A stretch of 64,000 nucleotides of DNA from Granulicella aggregans (GCF_025685565.1 NZ_JAGSYE010000001.1:1860001-1924000); one strand, 5' to 3'. Positions 17,440-27,187 are shown, counted from the stretch's first letter. The notes: generated by a model from the sequence alone, not told the origin. Translations and numbers: made by a program.

Positions 17440-18842
17440 ATGAAGCACAACTTTCTATCCGCACACCCCGCTTCAAGGAGACGATTCGCTACCATCGCGT
17501 TCCTCCTTGCCCTCTTCGTTCTTTGCTGTGTCCAGGCCGGAGCCCAGACCTCCTACGCCGACTATCCGCAGAAGCGCGGAAAGACCCAGGGAATCGGCTG
17601 GGACGAGCTTCCTTCATGGATGACCCTCGCGGTTGAAGCGCGCAGCCGCACCGAAGGCCAGACATCCTTCAGCTACGTTCAGAATGCCGACCGTACCTAC
17701 GACCTCACCCGGGTTCTTGGCAGCGTCGAAGTCCGGCCCACCAGCCACATCACCGGATATCTGCAGTTCATGGACAGCCACGCCCTCGGGCTTCCGCTGC
17801 ACACCGTCTCCGCCAACATGCGTGATGTCTTTGACTTACGCCAGGGTTGGTTGAGCGCCCATGGCGACGCCGGTCGCGTTCCCTTGACCGCTCTTGCGGG
17901 GCGGCAGGAGCTCAAGTTCGGTAGCGAGCGCATCATCGGTATCAGCGACTGGACCAACATCAGCCGCACATGGGATGGCTTCGATCTCCGCATCGGCGAC
18001 AAGAACCGCGTCGATCTCTTCAGCACCTCGGTCGTAACCGTTCATCCGTCCTCCCTGGACCTGCACGGTGCGGGCCTCACCTTCCACGGAGCCTATGCTT
18101 CGCTGACGCAATTCATACCCCATGTCCATCTTTCACCCTTCGTCCTCTTCCACGATGTTCGCGGCGTGACCGGTCTGCAGGGACTCAAGGGCAATGAGGT
18201 CGAGACGACGTTTGGATCAGAGGTCCAGGGCAACATGCCGGCGCACTTCTCCTACATGGCCAATGGGGCGCTGCAGCGCGGAAGCTACGCCAACGACTCG
18301 ATTCACGCGGGCGAGGGCTTCGGCAAGCTCTACTACTCTGCCGAAGCGTTGCCGTGGCATCCGCGCCTCGGAGTGGAGATCGACTACGCCACGGGCAACG
18401 ACCACAGCAATCCCCTGCGGTACGGGACCTACGACCAGCAGTATCATCGAACCACAACGCCTTCGGAAACGTGGACCTCTTCGGCTACCAGAACATTCGC
18501 CAGGAGCGGATCAACCTCGACATCGCCCCGGCACCCAGCTTCACCATCCTGGTGCAGGGCGGCTTCCTGAACGTCGCGGAGCGGAAGGACAGTCTCTACT
18601 CCAGTTCGGGCAGCGCGACCATCAAGGCCCCGACGGGGGGATTTGCCTCGAACGTTATCGGACAGGAGTTCGATGTCTCCGGCAAGTACGTCTTCCACGA
18701 TTACCTCGTCGCCAACGTCGGCGCTGGGCACCTTTTCCCCGGAGCTCTGCTGCTCGAAAACAAACACGGTGCGGCAGAGACGATTGGATACTTCGGACTT
18801 ACGTACCGCCTGCGGATCGATAAGGTCCGGGTGGATCGCTAG
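17440..18842 (+). pseudogene. Alginate-export-type outer-membrane porin, frameshifted
   Basis: The first frame has a signal peptide (FLLALFVLCCVQAGAQ) and a barrel-like sequence (LRQGWLSAHGDAGRVPLTALAGRQELKFGSERIIG; WTNISRTWDGFDLRI) that matches the alginate export family. After YGTYDQQYH the family-like sequence moves to the +2 frame (NHNAFGNVDLFGYQNI ... FGLTYRLRIDKVRVD), ending at 18842. The break is at about 18445-18455. One added base would give a continuous protein of about 466 residues, the usual length. Either a recent pseudogene or a sequence error. Confidence 0.82.
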
Positions 18843-18859
18843 CCCGAAAAGGGTATTTG

Positions 18860-18896
18860 GGCTGGGAGACGCAAACATGCGCTCCCAGCCATTTTT
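18860..18896 (+). terminator. Rho-independent terminator
   Basis: GGCTGGGAG (18860-18868) pairs with CTCCCAGCC (18882-18890), with an inner GCAAACATGC-type loop, and is followed by ATTTTT. It sits 18 bases after the porin stop. Confidence 0.85.
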
Positions 18897-18943
18897 CTGC
18901 CTTAAGATCGACCCGGACGATCGGGCACGATGATCGACCAGGG

Positions 18944-20632
18944 TTACAGCTTCACCGAGATCGCTACGCTGGTGCTTACGTTCACCGCATTTGAAGCGGT
19001 TGCGGAAGGCGCTCCGGTCGCGGTCCCGTTTGCCGACGAGGTTCCATTCACCTTCAAGGTGTAGCCGCCTGGCGGGGTTCCAAAGTCTGTGCAGTTGCCG
19101 CCGCAGCCGTTCAGCGCGAGTAGGCCGCAGGCAAACGCCAGCGCGAGAAGTGGCCGCATTCGCCTCATCCTGCGCCGCCGTCGCGGCAAGACAAGAACCA
19201 GCAGGCCTGCCAGCAGCGGAGCCGCATAACGCACTGTCGAAGAGGGATGGTGCAGCCCCGCCTGCCCGGTGAAGTAAGGTATGCTCGAGCCGCAGTCGTG
19301 CGGCGCCATGGTGCTGAAAGAGAGCGTCGTCGATCCGCCACCTGCCGGGATGACGGTCTCGCCAAAGGTGCAGGCGGACTCCGTCGGCAGGCCGGCGCAG
19401 CTCAATGTCACCGCCTGCAAGAAGCCGCTGACCGGAGTGACCGTCACCGTCAGGTCGACCGTCTGGCCCACGCCCATCGCCACGGGAGAGGGCGTTACCG
19501 TGATCCGGTATCCCGGCGGAGCCTGCGTCAGCGGATAGTTCACCTGTTGCACGTAAGGTGGAGAGACGCTCGCGGAGTTCGAGCCATCGCCGGAGTACGC
19601 TGCCGTGATGCTGTGCGATCCGAAGCCAAGCGTCGAGATCGTCGCTTGAGCCACGTACTGGCTGCCTCTCTGGACAATGGGCTGGGTTGCGAAGGCGATG
19701 TTGCCGTCTCTGAAGACGACCGTGCCAGAGAGACCTCCCGTCGCACCGGCAGCGGGCGCGATGCTCGCGGTAAACGTCACGCTGTCGCCGATGGCGGAAG
19801 GGTTCAGGCTTGAAGTGACAGCCGAGACCGTCGGCGGGGGCACGATCTGCTGCTTGAAGACGGGCGAATCGGCTGCGGGATAGAAGTCCAGCGCTCCGGC
19901 GTAAGACGCGCTGATGTTGTGGGTCCCGAGTGCCAGGGTCGATGTGGTGAAGCTGGCGGTGCCAGTGGCGTCGAGGGCGACCGGCGTTAGCGGCATACCG
20001 TCCACGGTGAAGACGACCTGCCCAGTGGGAATCGCTCCATAGCCGCCGGTTGCGGTAGCGGTGATCGTTACCGCTGAGCCGAGGGTTGCCACGGGCTGCG
20101 AACTGCTCACCGCAACCTCCGACGTGTCCTTCGACACCGAGACCGTAACGGGCAAGGCGCTCGAGGATGGGTAGGAAGGGTCTTGGGGAAACGTCAGCTC
20201 CGCTGTCAACGTGTAGTCGCCCACGTCGAAGATGGTGGCGTTGGACGGACAGGAGTTATCGATTCCGATCTTGAGCACGCAGATCGGCACTGGTCCCGTT
20301 CCCGGATCCTTATAGATGGTGATGGTGCCGAAGGTCAGGCTGGGCGGGCTGTAGGCGACGACACCATCGAGGATCTGGCCGTAGGTCAGTGTGATCGAGG
20401 GGATGTACCGGTTGTCGGAGAGGATCGGATTCGGGCAGGGGTAGGTGGTTGAATCGTCCACGCAAAGGTTAAGGCTCAGGCTCGTCATCTGCGGCGCGTC
20501 GTCGGGCAGAGTCGCTTCGGGCGTCGGCGCGGCGGCAGCGACTTGGATCTGGCCCGCTGCCGGAATCACGGCCGTCACGGCGAGCAATAGAAGAAGAAGG
20601 CGGCAGACGCAGATGGAGATTCGGGATTGCAA
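18944..20632 (-). CDS. Ig-repeat surface protein B
   Basis: About 562 residues from TTG 20632 (GGAAGG upstream); a GTG at 20692 would add 20 residues. Signal peptide LLLLLLAVTAVIPAAGQ. Then an N-terminal domain with the CVDDSTTYPCPNPILSDN motif, shared with protein A (CVKGSTDYPCPDPPISD), two to three Ig-like repeats (SSLNPSAIGDSVTFTASI; TSTLALGTHNISASYAG) and the same ending: helix, Arg-rich loop (LPRRRRRMRRM), helix ending LNGCGGNCTDFGTPPG, then YTLKVNGTSS and STSVAISVKL. The start is intact, in contrast to protein A. Surface function is inferred. Confidence 0.82.
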   Translation of the reverse strand: MQSRISICVCRLLLLLLAVTAVIPAAGQIQVAAAAPTPEATLPDDAPQMTSLSLNLCVDDSTTYPCPNPILSDNRYIPSITLTYGQILDGVVAYSPPSLTFGTITIYKDPGTGPVPICVLKIGIDNSCPSNATIFDVGDYTLTAELTFPQDPSYPSSSALPVTVSVSKDTSEVAVSSSQPVATLGSAVTITATATGGYGAIPTGQVVFTVDGMPLTPVALDATGTASFTTSTLALGTHNISASYAGALDFYPAADSPVFKQQIVPPPTVSAVTSSLNPSAIGDSVTFTASIAPAAGATGGLSGTVVFRDGNIAFATQPIVQRGSQYVAQATISTLGFGSHSITAAYSGDGSNSASVSPPYVQQVNYPLTQAPPGYRITVTPSPVAMGVGQTVDLTVTVTPVSGFLQAVTLSCAGLPTESACTFGETVIPAGGGSTTLSFSTMAPHDCGSSIPYFTGQAGLHHPSSTVRYAAPLLAGLLVLVLPRRRRRMRRMRPLLALAFACGLLALNGCGGNCTDFGTPPGGYTLKVNGTSSANGTATGAPSATASNAVNVSTSVAISVKL

Positions 20633-20878
20633 GGCGGGGAACCTTCCAACGATTCCAACCGTTTCAGACAGGTTGGCGAATGCGATCAGCACAACGGTAT
20701 CACGCAGCCATGGCGCTGCAGCCCGTCAAATTCCCAGGACAGGGCTCCGCTGGAGGCAAACGCGTGAGGAAGTTGAACGGTCAACGCCGCGATGTGACAG
20801 AATGCTTCTATCTGCCTCCGTGCCTCCCGATCATTCTCCTCGGGCGGTGAGAGGGCGGACGCGGACCCTGATGACGCC

Positions 20879-21598
20879 ATGAACCTCCCCAACTCCATCA
20901 CGATGAGCCGGGTCGCCAGCGTTCCTCTGCTGATCTGGATCCTGTCGCCGGTCTTTCCTTTCACTGGCCACGGACACACCGGCCTGCTGGGCGGCGAGCA
21001 GGAGATTATCGCGTCCCTGGTCTTCATTCTCGCGAGCATCACCGATGGCCTGGACGGGTACCTGGCCCGTAAGCGCAAGCAGATCACAACCATGGGCATC
21101 CTGCTGGACCCGCTGGCGGACAAGCTGATGGTGTCCACCGCGTTCATCATCCTGGTCGCGTACACGCCCGGGCTGGTGCCGCCGTGGATCGCCGTGCTGG
21201 TCATCGGCCGCGAGTTTCTTGTCTCCGGCCTGCGATCGATCGCAGCCGCGGAGGGCTTCACCATTGAAGCCTCCGAGATTGGCAAGCTGAAGACGGTCAT
21301 CCAGATCGTCTCGGTCGTCGCCTCCATCCTGGCGCACCGGTGGGACTACTGGCTCTGGTTCCCGAACTTCCATGGCGGATACGTCGTCGGCGTGCGCTTC
21401 ATCGCGCTTACGGCCATCTACTGGATGTGCATCGTCTCCATCATCTCGGCGGTGGACTACTTCGTCGGCTTCTGGAAGAAGATCGACCACGCCTCGGACG
21501 ACCGCCGCGCCCAGAAGAGCTTTGTGCTCTCGCGCAAGGCCAAGCCGGCGTCTCCGGCGGTTCCTTCAGGCCCGGAACGGACCTCGCATATCAGCTAA
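20879..21598 (+). CDS. pgsA: CDP-diacylglycerol--glycerol-3-phosphate 3-phosphatidyltransferase
   Basis: 239 residues. It makes phosphatidylglycerol phosphate in the inner membrane. The CDP-alcohol phosphotransferase signature DG-x2-AR-x8-G-x3-D-x3-D is complete (DGLDGYLARKRKQ, then MGILLDPLADK). N-terminal MNLPNSITMSRV is typical of PgsA. It is longer than E. coli PgsA (about 182), with an insert before the last helices and a 40-residue basic tail (RKAKPASPAVPSG). Several hydrophobic helices are evident. Confidence 0.92.
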   Translation: MNLPNSITMSRVASVPLLIWILSPVFPFTGHGHTGLLGGEQEIIASLVFILASITDGLDGYLARKRKQITTMGILLDPLADKLMVSTAFIILVAYTPGLVPPWIAVLVIGREFLVSGLRSIAAAEGFTIEASEIGKLKTVIQIVSVVASILAHRWDYWLWFPNFHGGYVVGVRFIALTAIYWMCIVSIISAVDYFVGFWKKIDHASDDRRAQKSFVLSRKAKPASPAVPSGPERTSHIS

Positions 21599-21697
21599 CC
21601 GCTGCCGCGTCGGGATTTGCGAACGCGACGTGAAACGCTCTGTACGCTCCGGACACCATGAGACGAAAGCATCTCGAAACGATTCTGGAGAACGTCC

Positions 21698-21874
21698 ATG
21701 TCTGAAGCCCTGCACTCTTTCCTGGTCTCTGTAAGCTGCATTATTGGCGCTGCAATCCTGATCCCAGGCATCGAGGCGCTGGTCAGGCGAATCCGTCGCA
21801 CCGATGCGAGAACTGAATCTCCTCAGGTCATCCAGTTGACGCCAGTCCGGTCGCAGCGGCGTAGCACCTTCTAG
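21698..21874 (+). CDS. Small single-helix membrane protein
   Basis: 58 residues: MSEALHSFLVSVSCIIGAAI begins a membrane helix (about 7-28, ending ALV), followed by a basic tail (RRIRRTD ... RSQRRSTF). GGAG lies 7 bases before the ATG. It fills the gap between pgsA and the convergent fumarase gene and may be read from the pgsA transcript. No family recognised. Confidence 0.5.
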   Translation: MSEALHSFLVSVSCIIGAAILIPGIEALVRRIRRTDARTESPQVIQLTPVRSQRRSTF

Positions 21875-21886
21875 GCAGCTGTCAAA

Positions 21887-23425
21887 CTACTGCAGGATCG
21901 GAACGCCCGCCAGGCCCCCTGCGATGCGCGCCTTCCACTCCGCTGGCCCGGTATTGTGGACGCTGGTGCCCTTGGAGTCGACAGCCACCGTGACCGGCAT
22001 ATCGACCACCTCGAACTCGTAGATCGCCTCCATGCCTAGGTCTTCGAAGGCTAGCACGCGCGAGTGTTTGATCGCCTTCGAGACCAGGTAGGCTGCTCCG
22101 CCGACGGCCATGAGGTAGACGGCTTCATAGTCTTTGATGGCGGCGATGGCCTCGGGGCCGCGCTCCGCCTTGCCGATCATGCCAAGCAGTCCGGTCTGCT
22201 CGAGCATCTGCCGGGTGAACTTGTCCATGCGGGTCGCGGTGGTGGGGCCGGCCGGGCCGACGGCCTCGTCGCGGACGGCATCCACCGGGCCGACGTAGTA
22301 GATGAAGCGGCCCTTGAAGTCGACCGGCAGCTTCTCGCCACGGTTCAACATGTCGGTCAAGCGCTTATGGGCGGCGTCGCGACCGGTGAGCAGCTTGCCC
22401 GAGAGCAACACGACCTCACCCGGCTTCCATGTCTTCACGTCGTCGTGCGTGACCGTGTCGAGATTCACCCGCCGCGCCGTGTGGACGTCGTAGACCAGCT
22501 TCGGCCAAGCCTCGAGCGGAGGTGGGTCGGCCATCACCGGGCCTGATCCGTCGAGCCGAATATGCAGGTGGCGGGTTGCCGCGCAGTTCGGAATCATCGC
22601 GACGGGCAGGTTTGCCGCGTGGGTGGGATAGTCCATGATCTTGACGTCGAGAACTGTGGTGAGACCGCCCAGCCCCTGCGCCCCGATGCCGAGCGCGTTC
22701 ACCTTTTCATAGAGCTCGATTCTGAGCGCTTCTATCTTTGATTTAGGCCCGCGAGCGATCAGCTCCTGCATGTCGATGGGGTCCATCAGGGACTCCTTCG
22801 CCATCACCATCGCCTTCTCCGCCGTGCCTCCAATGCCGATGCCGAGCATCCCTGGCGGGCACCATCCCGCGCCCATACCCGGCAGCGTCTTCAGCACCCA
22901 GTCAACGACTGAGTCGGAGGGATTGAGCATGGCGAATCGGCTCTTGGCTTCAGAGCCGCCGCCCTTGGCCGCGACGGTCACGTCCACCGCGCCGCCTTCG
23001 ACCAGCTCGACCACGACCATCGCCGGCGTATTGTCGCCGGTGTTCTTACGGCTGAACGCGGGGTCGGCGAGCAGGCTGGGGCGCAGGGTGTTGTCGGGAT
23101 CTTTCCAAGCCTGGCGGACGCCCGCGTCGACCATCTGCTGCATCGTCATCATGCCGTGCGCGGCGCTCGGCTCCCACTGGACGGTCATGCCGACCTTCAC
23201 GAAGGCGGTGACGATGCCGGTGTCCTGGCAGATGGGCCGATGGCCCTCGAAGCACATGCGGGAGTTGATGAGGATCTGCGCGATGGCGTCCTTGGCCGCG
23301 TGCGACTGTTCGAGCTCATAGGCGCGGGCGAGGTTCGCGATGTAGTCGACGGGGTGGTAGAAGCTGATGTACTGGAGTGCGTCCGCGACGCTCTGGATGA
23401 AGTCGTCCTGCTTGATGAGTGCCAT
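21887..23425 (-). CDS. fumA: Fumarate hydratase class I (iron-sulfur)
   Basis: 512 residues, near the normal length for the fused alpha-beta class I enzyme. It interconverts fumarate and malate in the citric acid cycle. Cys in RPICQDTG, PNCAATRHLH and the GAGWCPPGMLGIGIGG region would bind the 4Fe-4S cluster. The C-terminal beta domain includes LTDMLNRGEKLP, GPAGPTTATRMD and the end ...HNTGPAEW. Intact, stand-alone gene. Confidence 0.94.
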   Translation of the reverse strand: MALIKQDDFIQSVADALQYISFYHPVDYIANLARAYELEQSHAAKDAIAQILINSRMCFEGHRPICQDTGIVTAFVKVGMTVQWEPSAAHGMMTMQQMVDAGVRQAWKDPDNTLRPSLLADPAFSRKNTGDNTPAMVVVELVEGGAVDVTVAAKGGGSEAKSRFAMLNPSDSVVDWVLKTLPGMGAGWCPPGMLGIGIGGTAEKAMVMAKESLMDPIDMQELIARGPKSKIEALRIELYEKVNALGIGAQGLGGLTTVLDVKIMDYPTHAANLPVAMIPNCAATRHLHIRLDGSGPVMADPPPLEAWPKLVYDVHTARRVNLDTVTHDDVKTWKPGEVVLLSGKLLTGRDAAHKRLTDMLNRGEKLPVDFKGRFIYYVGPVDAVRDEAVGPAGPTTATRMDKFTRQMLEQTGLLGMIGKAERGPEAIAAIKDYEAVYLMAVGGAAYLVSKAIKHSRVLAFEDLGMEAIYEFEVVDMPVTVAVDSKGTSVHNTGPAEWKARIAGGLAGVPILQ

Positions 23426-23490
23426 GAACCTAGAATCCTCAAGGAAGATTCTAGGCTGTGCTGGCTAGCGTTGTCGCTTCGGAGCGAGAA

Positions 23491-24032
23491 CTAGGACCTT
23501 CGCTTGAGCGCCTTGAACGCCTCTTCTATGGAGACTTCGATTTCAGTTCCTTCGAGTCGGATTATGCCCTCGGCGTGCTCTGTCATTGAGTGGGCAGTGC
23601 AGATAAAGGCAGCGCGGGTCTGCGGATCGAAGATCCAGACTGCAGGCACAGCCATGTCGAAGTAGTCCTGCGACCGGCGGCGCATGGCGGCGACACTGTC
23701 GCGAGGCGAGAGGACTTCGATGCAAAGCAGCGGAGCCTCGGTGACGATCGGATCGTCAGAGCCGCCATGCGCACGACGCAGACATCCGGGATGCGGAATC
23801 GCGTAGGAGAGACCTGTACACGAACCTTGGGCAAGATGAGGACGCTCCAGGCTCTTTGCCGAGAACGCAGCAGGAAGTAGAGTTCGCCCTGCAGCTTTGA
23901 ATGGTCCGTGTCGCCCAAGTTCCGCTCCTCGATCGCTCCATCAACATAGTCGACATCAGGCCGATACGTCGTGTTGAGGTACTGCTCGATCGAGAGGAGT
24001 CCGGGGACTTGGGTTGTGCTCGCTGCGGCCAT
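23491..24032 (-). pseudogene. Uma2 (DUF820) family nuclease-like protein, frameshifted
   Basis: From ATG 24032: LLSIEQYLNTTYRPDVDYVDGAIEER, GDTDHSKLQGELYFLL and RFRIPDVCVVRM follow the Uma2 family order. At about 23760-23768 the frame shifts; the continuation GSDDPIVTEAPLLCIEVLSP, then DYFDMAVPAVWIFDP, is in the next frame and ends at 23491. Adding one base at the GGCGG stretch repairs it to about 180 residues, the usual size. Uma2 proteins have a restriction-endonuclease-like fold; both acidic positions (PDV and EVLSP) are preserved. Function unknown in the family. Confidence 0.8.
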
Positions 24033-24069
24033 GCTGCACCTCGCTGCGCCTTATTATGCTCCCAATTGC

Positions 24070-24807
24070 TTACTTGATTCGGCCAAACCTGTAGACCACG
24101 CCCATGTTGAAGCCAATGTTCGTTTGGAAGGTTCCGACATCGTGGCCACCGGTGGCCAGTGGGCCGATCGCCGACGTCCCAACGAAGGTGGTTCCCACGA
24201 AGGTCGGCGTGAACCGGAAGGCGAGGTTGGGGTAGAAGTTGTAGTCGAAGTTCACGCCGGCGGTGATGACCGGCCGGTTGGTGGACTTCCACATGCCGAC
24301 CGTCTCCGACGCGACGCCCTTGTTGCCGCCGCTGAAGTTGCCAATGGCGAGACCGCCGGTGACGACGGCACTGATAGCGTACTTCTCGCGCATGCGGAGG
24401 CGGTACGTAGGGCCGCCCGAGAACATGTACTCGTTGATGAGCGGCCGGAACTGGCCGTTGAGCGCGAAGGCGTTGGGGATGTTGGCGTTGCCGTAAGAGC
24501 CGCGAACGTCGGCGGTGATGCCGAGCTTCGGGTTCAGGAAGTAGCTGCCGCTGGTCGCCCAGGTGACTTCATTATTGCGCTTCAGGTACTCGCCGGAGCG
24601 AAAGCGAAGATATCCGCCGCCGCCGGCTACTTCGTAGCGGTGCGTATAGGTGTCCTTGATGGTGCGGTTGATGCGTGCCTGCCGGTTCACGTTGGTCTCG
24701 CGCCGCTGCCGCTTGCTCTGCGCCTGTGCCGTGATGCTTCCTGTTGCCATGGCCGCGACGGCCAACACTGTGACAAACCACTTCGTTCTGCTTCCGAAAA
24801 CAAACAT
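24070..24807 (-). CDS. Outer-membrane beta-barrel protein
   Basis: 245 residues from ATG 24807 (MFVFGSRTKWFVTVLAVAAM, signal ending TAQAQ); ATG 24849 upstream is an alternative but lacks a ribosome binding site. The mature part starts with a basic segment (SKRQRRETNVNRQAR) and then alternating strands such as HRYEVAGGGGYLRF, KLGITADVRGSYGNA, YMFSGGPTYRLRM, AGVNFDYNFYP, and a closing NIGFNMGVVYRFGRIK, the C-terminal aromatic strand of an outer-membrane barrel. Likely an 8-stranded barrel of the OmpA/opacity type. Ligand unknown. Confidence 0.75.
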   Translation of the reverse strand: MFVFGSRTKWFVTVLAVAAMATGSITAQAQSKRQRRETNVNRQARINRTIKDTYTHRYEVAGGGGYLRFRSGEYLKRNNEVTWATSGSYFLNPKLGITADVRGSYGNANIPNAFALNGQFRPLINEYMFSGGPTYRLRMREKYAISAVVTGGLAIGNFSGGNKGVASETVGMWKSTNRPVITAGVNFDYNFYPNLAFRFTPTFVGTTFVGTSAIGPLATGGHDVGTFQTNIGFNMGVVYRFGRIK

Positions 24808-24980
24808 CAAGAATGTACCCCTGCAAAAACCTTCGATTGAAAGCGGCATTTTATAGCCAGCTTCTTTTGATACGTTTGAGCGAGTGCCGCACTCCGGAGA
24901 CCTATCTCCGTTGGGCCTGGACGCATACTTCAGACGCACACCTTCATTAGAACATCCCACAGCGGAAGGGCGGTAATCGA

Positions 24981-25526
24981 ATGGCACGCAAAAAAAGCAG
25001 TTCCGGTGGCTTCGGCTGGGGATTTTTGCTGGGGCTGGTAGTGGCGGCTGCCGCAGCTTTCGCGTATTTCAAGTTTGGCATGACCCCTGCGCACGTGCCG
25101 GACAAGCCGCTTCCCTTTGAAAGAGCCGCCGCACCCGTATCTCCGCCGCCGGTTCCGCATCCCGAGCGCGCGATAAGGACGCCGCCATTCGGCACCAGCG
25201 AAGATGTCTTCGAGGCGGGCGCGCACATCTACAAAATCCGCTGCGCGAGCTGTCATGGCACCCCGGGTCATGATGGTGCTCTTGCCCTTTCCACGAACCC
25301 TCCCGCAAGGCAGTTATGGAAGCGGCACGGCGACGCTGCCGGTGTCAGTGGGCTGGAGCCGGGCCTGATCTACGGGAAGATCGCGGATGGGGTTCCCCAG
25401 AACGGTATGCCGGCTTACGCGGGCCAACTCTCCGAGACGCAGATATGGCAGGTGAGCCTGTTGCTGAAGAGCGCCGGGCAGCAACTGCCGGATCCGGTGA
25501 TGGCAATATTGAAGGGGGCGAAGTAG
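24981..25526 (+). CDS. Membrane-anchored cytochrome c
   Basis: 181 residues. One N-terminal helix (about 11-31) acts as uncleaved anchor, then a Pro-rich linker, then a class I cytochrome c domain with CASCH (C88, C91, H92) and a probable Met ligand in NGMPAY (M143). It would face the periplasm and shuttle electrons; partners are not in the window. Confidence 0.9.
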   Translation: MARKKSSSGGFGWGFLLGLVVAAAAAFAYFKFGMTPAHVPDKPLPFERAAAPVSPPPVPHPERAIRTPPFGTSEDVFEAGAHIYKIRCASCHGTPGHDGALALSTNPPARQLWKRHGDAAGVSGLEPGLIYGKIADGVPQNGMPAYAGQLSETQIWQVSLLLKSAGQQLPDPVMAILKGAK

Positions 25527-25599
25527 ATTTTGCGTCGTTGCAGCGATGGTTGACCGCGTGCGCCGGACGGCTACAAGTGGAGTAGCAGCGAGGCTGGCC

Positions 25600-25981
25600 A
25601 TGACACTCGACCTTCCAGAGAACCTTGAAGCCGCGATCAAGCTGCACGCCAACTCGCTTGGTGTCTCTCCCGCTGGCTACATATGCGAACTGTTGCAGCG
25701 CGATCTCGCAGAATCGCTTTCGCCACAGGGTGCCGCTGTGCCGTTCAAGTCGGGGTTGGGAATGCTACGACGATCTGGTCGCCGCTCTAATTCACCCTCA
25801 GCATGTTTTTACAGAGGCGGCTCTTACTGTCGCTGTTGTTGAAGCCATGAAGCAAGTTCTGCGTGCTGAAGTTCCAGATATGCCTGACCGCATCATTGCG
25901 GCGACCGCTGCCTATCTCAACTTGCCTGTGATTAGCAGGGACAGACGAATCCTCACCGCGAAGTTGAAGACGATCTGGTGA
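25600..25981 (+). pseudogene. Fused remnant of a VapBC-like toxin-antitoxin pair
   Basis: The ATG at 25600 reads TLDLPENLEAAIKLHANSLG and GYICELLQRDLAES, an antitoxin-like N-terminal segment. After about 50 residues, recognisable sequence resumes in another frame as YDDLVAALIHPQHVF, MPDRIIAATAAYLNLPVISRD, RRILTAKLKTIW, the C-terminal third of a PIN toxin including the late acidic residues. The toxin's N-terminal half, with its first Asp, is missing, so an internal deletion has joined the two genes. No functional product is expected. Confidence 0.7.
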
Positions 25982-26020
25982 CGGGGAAGATTCCTGCGTC
26001 GCCAGATCGTCGTGATGCGA

Positions 26021-27187
26021 CTACGGCAACGTGTACGTCACGCCCAGAACGAACTGGAAGCTGTTCTTCTTGAAGCCCGGTGCGGGGTCGTTGAGGAAGT
26101 TGTCGGTCGTGGTGAAGTTCGCTCCCAGCCGCTTGTAGACGGGTAGAACGATACCAGCGGTTGCGTCGGCCGAGTAGGCGTTGGAGTTGTTGAAGGCCGG
26201 GAGCGCGTCTGCGCTCTCGTTGAAGACGATGCCTCTGGGCAGGTTGCGGTGATAGATCTCCGAGATGGTCGAGCCGACCAGGTTCTGGTTGCTCGAGGCG
26301 GTCTCAAAGGTCTGTTTCTCATAGTGAACGTCGGCCTTCAGGTCGAGCTCCTGCTTGGGCTGCTGGATCACCGTCCATCCGATGCCACCGCCGTAGACCT
26401 GTTGCAGGTCGAGGCCCTGCGAGTAGTCGTGATTGAAGTTGAGGTGGCCGAGGCCGTAGAAGCGGGGCGAGAAGTACTCATCCTGCTCGAAGCCGGCGGC
26501 GAAGACGTTGGTCTTGATGACGGTATCGGGTGCGCCGGTTGGCGGATAGACCGGCTGAGTCAGCTTGCCGTAGGTCTCGGTGAAGTTGAGCAGGCTCTTG
26601 CTCTTCGTTGGCAGATACGTCACCTGAGGGATAGCGCGAACGAGCGCCGTGCTCGCAGTAAACGTCGAGCCGTTCTGCGTGGAGCGGACGAAGGTTGCGC
26701 CGCCGGTCACGTTGCCGTGCCAGCCCTTCCATAGCGGAACGTGGCCGAGCACCTGCTTGTCGTAGGTGGTCTTGTCGATGATGAAGTCAACGTTCTTCGG
26801 TTCAACGCTCTCAAGGGTGCCGGTGGAGCTGCTGAGGGTCACCTTGCTGTCGGCGTAACCGACAGTGCCCTCCAGCACATTAGTGGTCGGGGTCTTCGTG
26901 TCTTTGCGCAGCAGCGCGAACTGGCCATGCGTGCGGAGTTCCTTGATTTTGGCGAACGGCACGGTGATCTCTCCGGCCATGTCGCTCTTGAAGACGACAG
27001 AGTCGCCGGCGCCGCGCTCTACGGTTCCGGTAAGTTGATCGCCATTGGTGAAGATGAGCACGTCGGGTTCCGGCTTGGGCTTGTCCTGCGCGAAGGCCGC
27101 GGAAGCGAGCGACAGAAATACGACCAGCGAAGTAAGAGCGCGGGAGAGAATCAGCGATTGGATCGGATGTGGCGAAGTTGTCGTCAT
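26021..27187 (-). CDS. DUF481-type outer-membrane protein
   Basis: 388 residues from ATG 27187, with AAAGGA 7 bases upstream; longer open reading beyond it is not coding-like. Signal peptide ends ASAAFAQD. The N-terminal third (VLIFTNGDQLTGTVERGAGD, VPFAKIKELRTHG) is the small beta domain seen before DUF481 (YdiY-like) barrels; the rest (WHGNVTGGATFVRSTQNGST, LGHLNFNHDYSQGLDLQQVYGGGIGW, LGVTYTLP at the end) is the barrel. Cell location outer membrane; role unknown. The 250 bases upstream contain no convincing gene. Confidence 0.82.
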   Translation of the reverse strand: MTTTSPHPIQSLILSRALTSLVVFLSLASAAFAQDKPKPEPDVLIFTNGDQLTGTVERGAGDSVVFKSDMAGEITVPFAKIKELRTHGQFALLRKDTKTPTTNVLEGTVGYADSKVTLSSSTGTLESVEPKNVDFIIDKTTYDKQVLGHVPLWKGWHGNVTGGATFVRSTQNGSTFTASTALVRAIPQVTYLPTKSKSLLNFTETYGKLTQPVYPPTGAPDTVIKTNVFAAGFEQDEYFSPRFYGLGHLNFNHDYSQGLDLQQVYGGGIGWTVIQQPKQELDLKADVHYEKQTFETASSNQNLVGSTISEIYHRNLPRGIVFNESADALPAFNNSNAYSADATAGIVLPVYKRLGANFTTTDNFLNDPAPGFKKNSFQFVLGVTYTLP

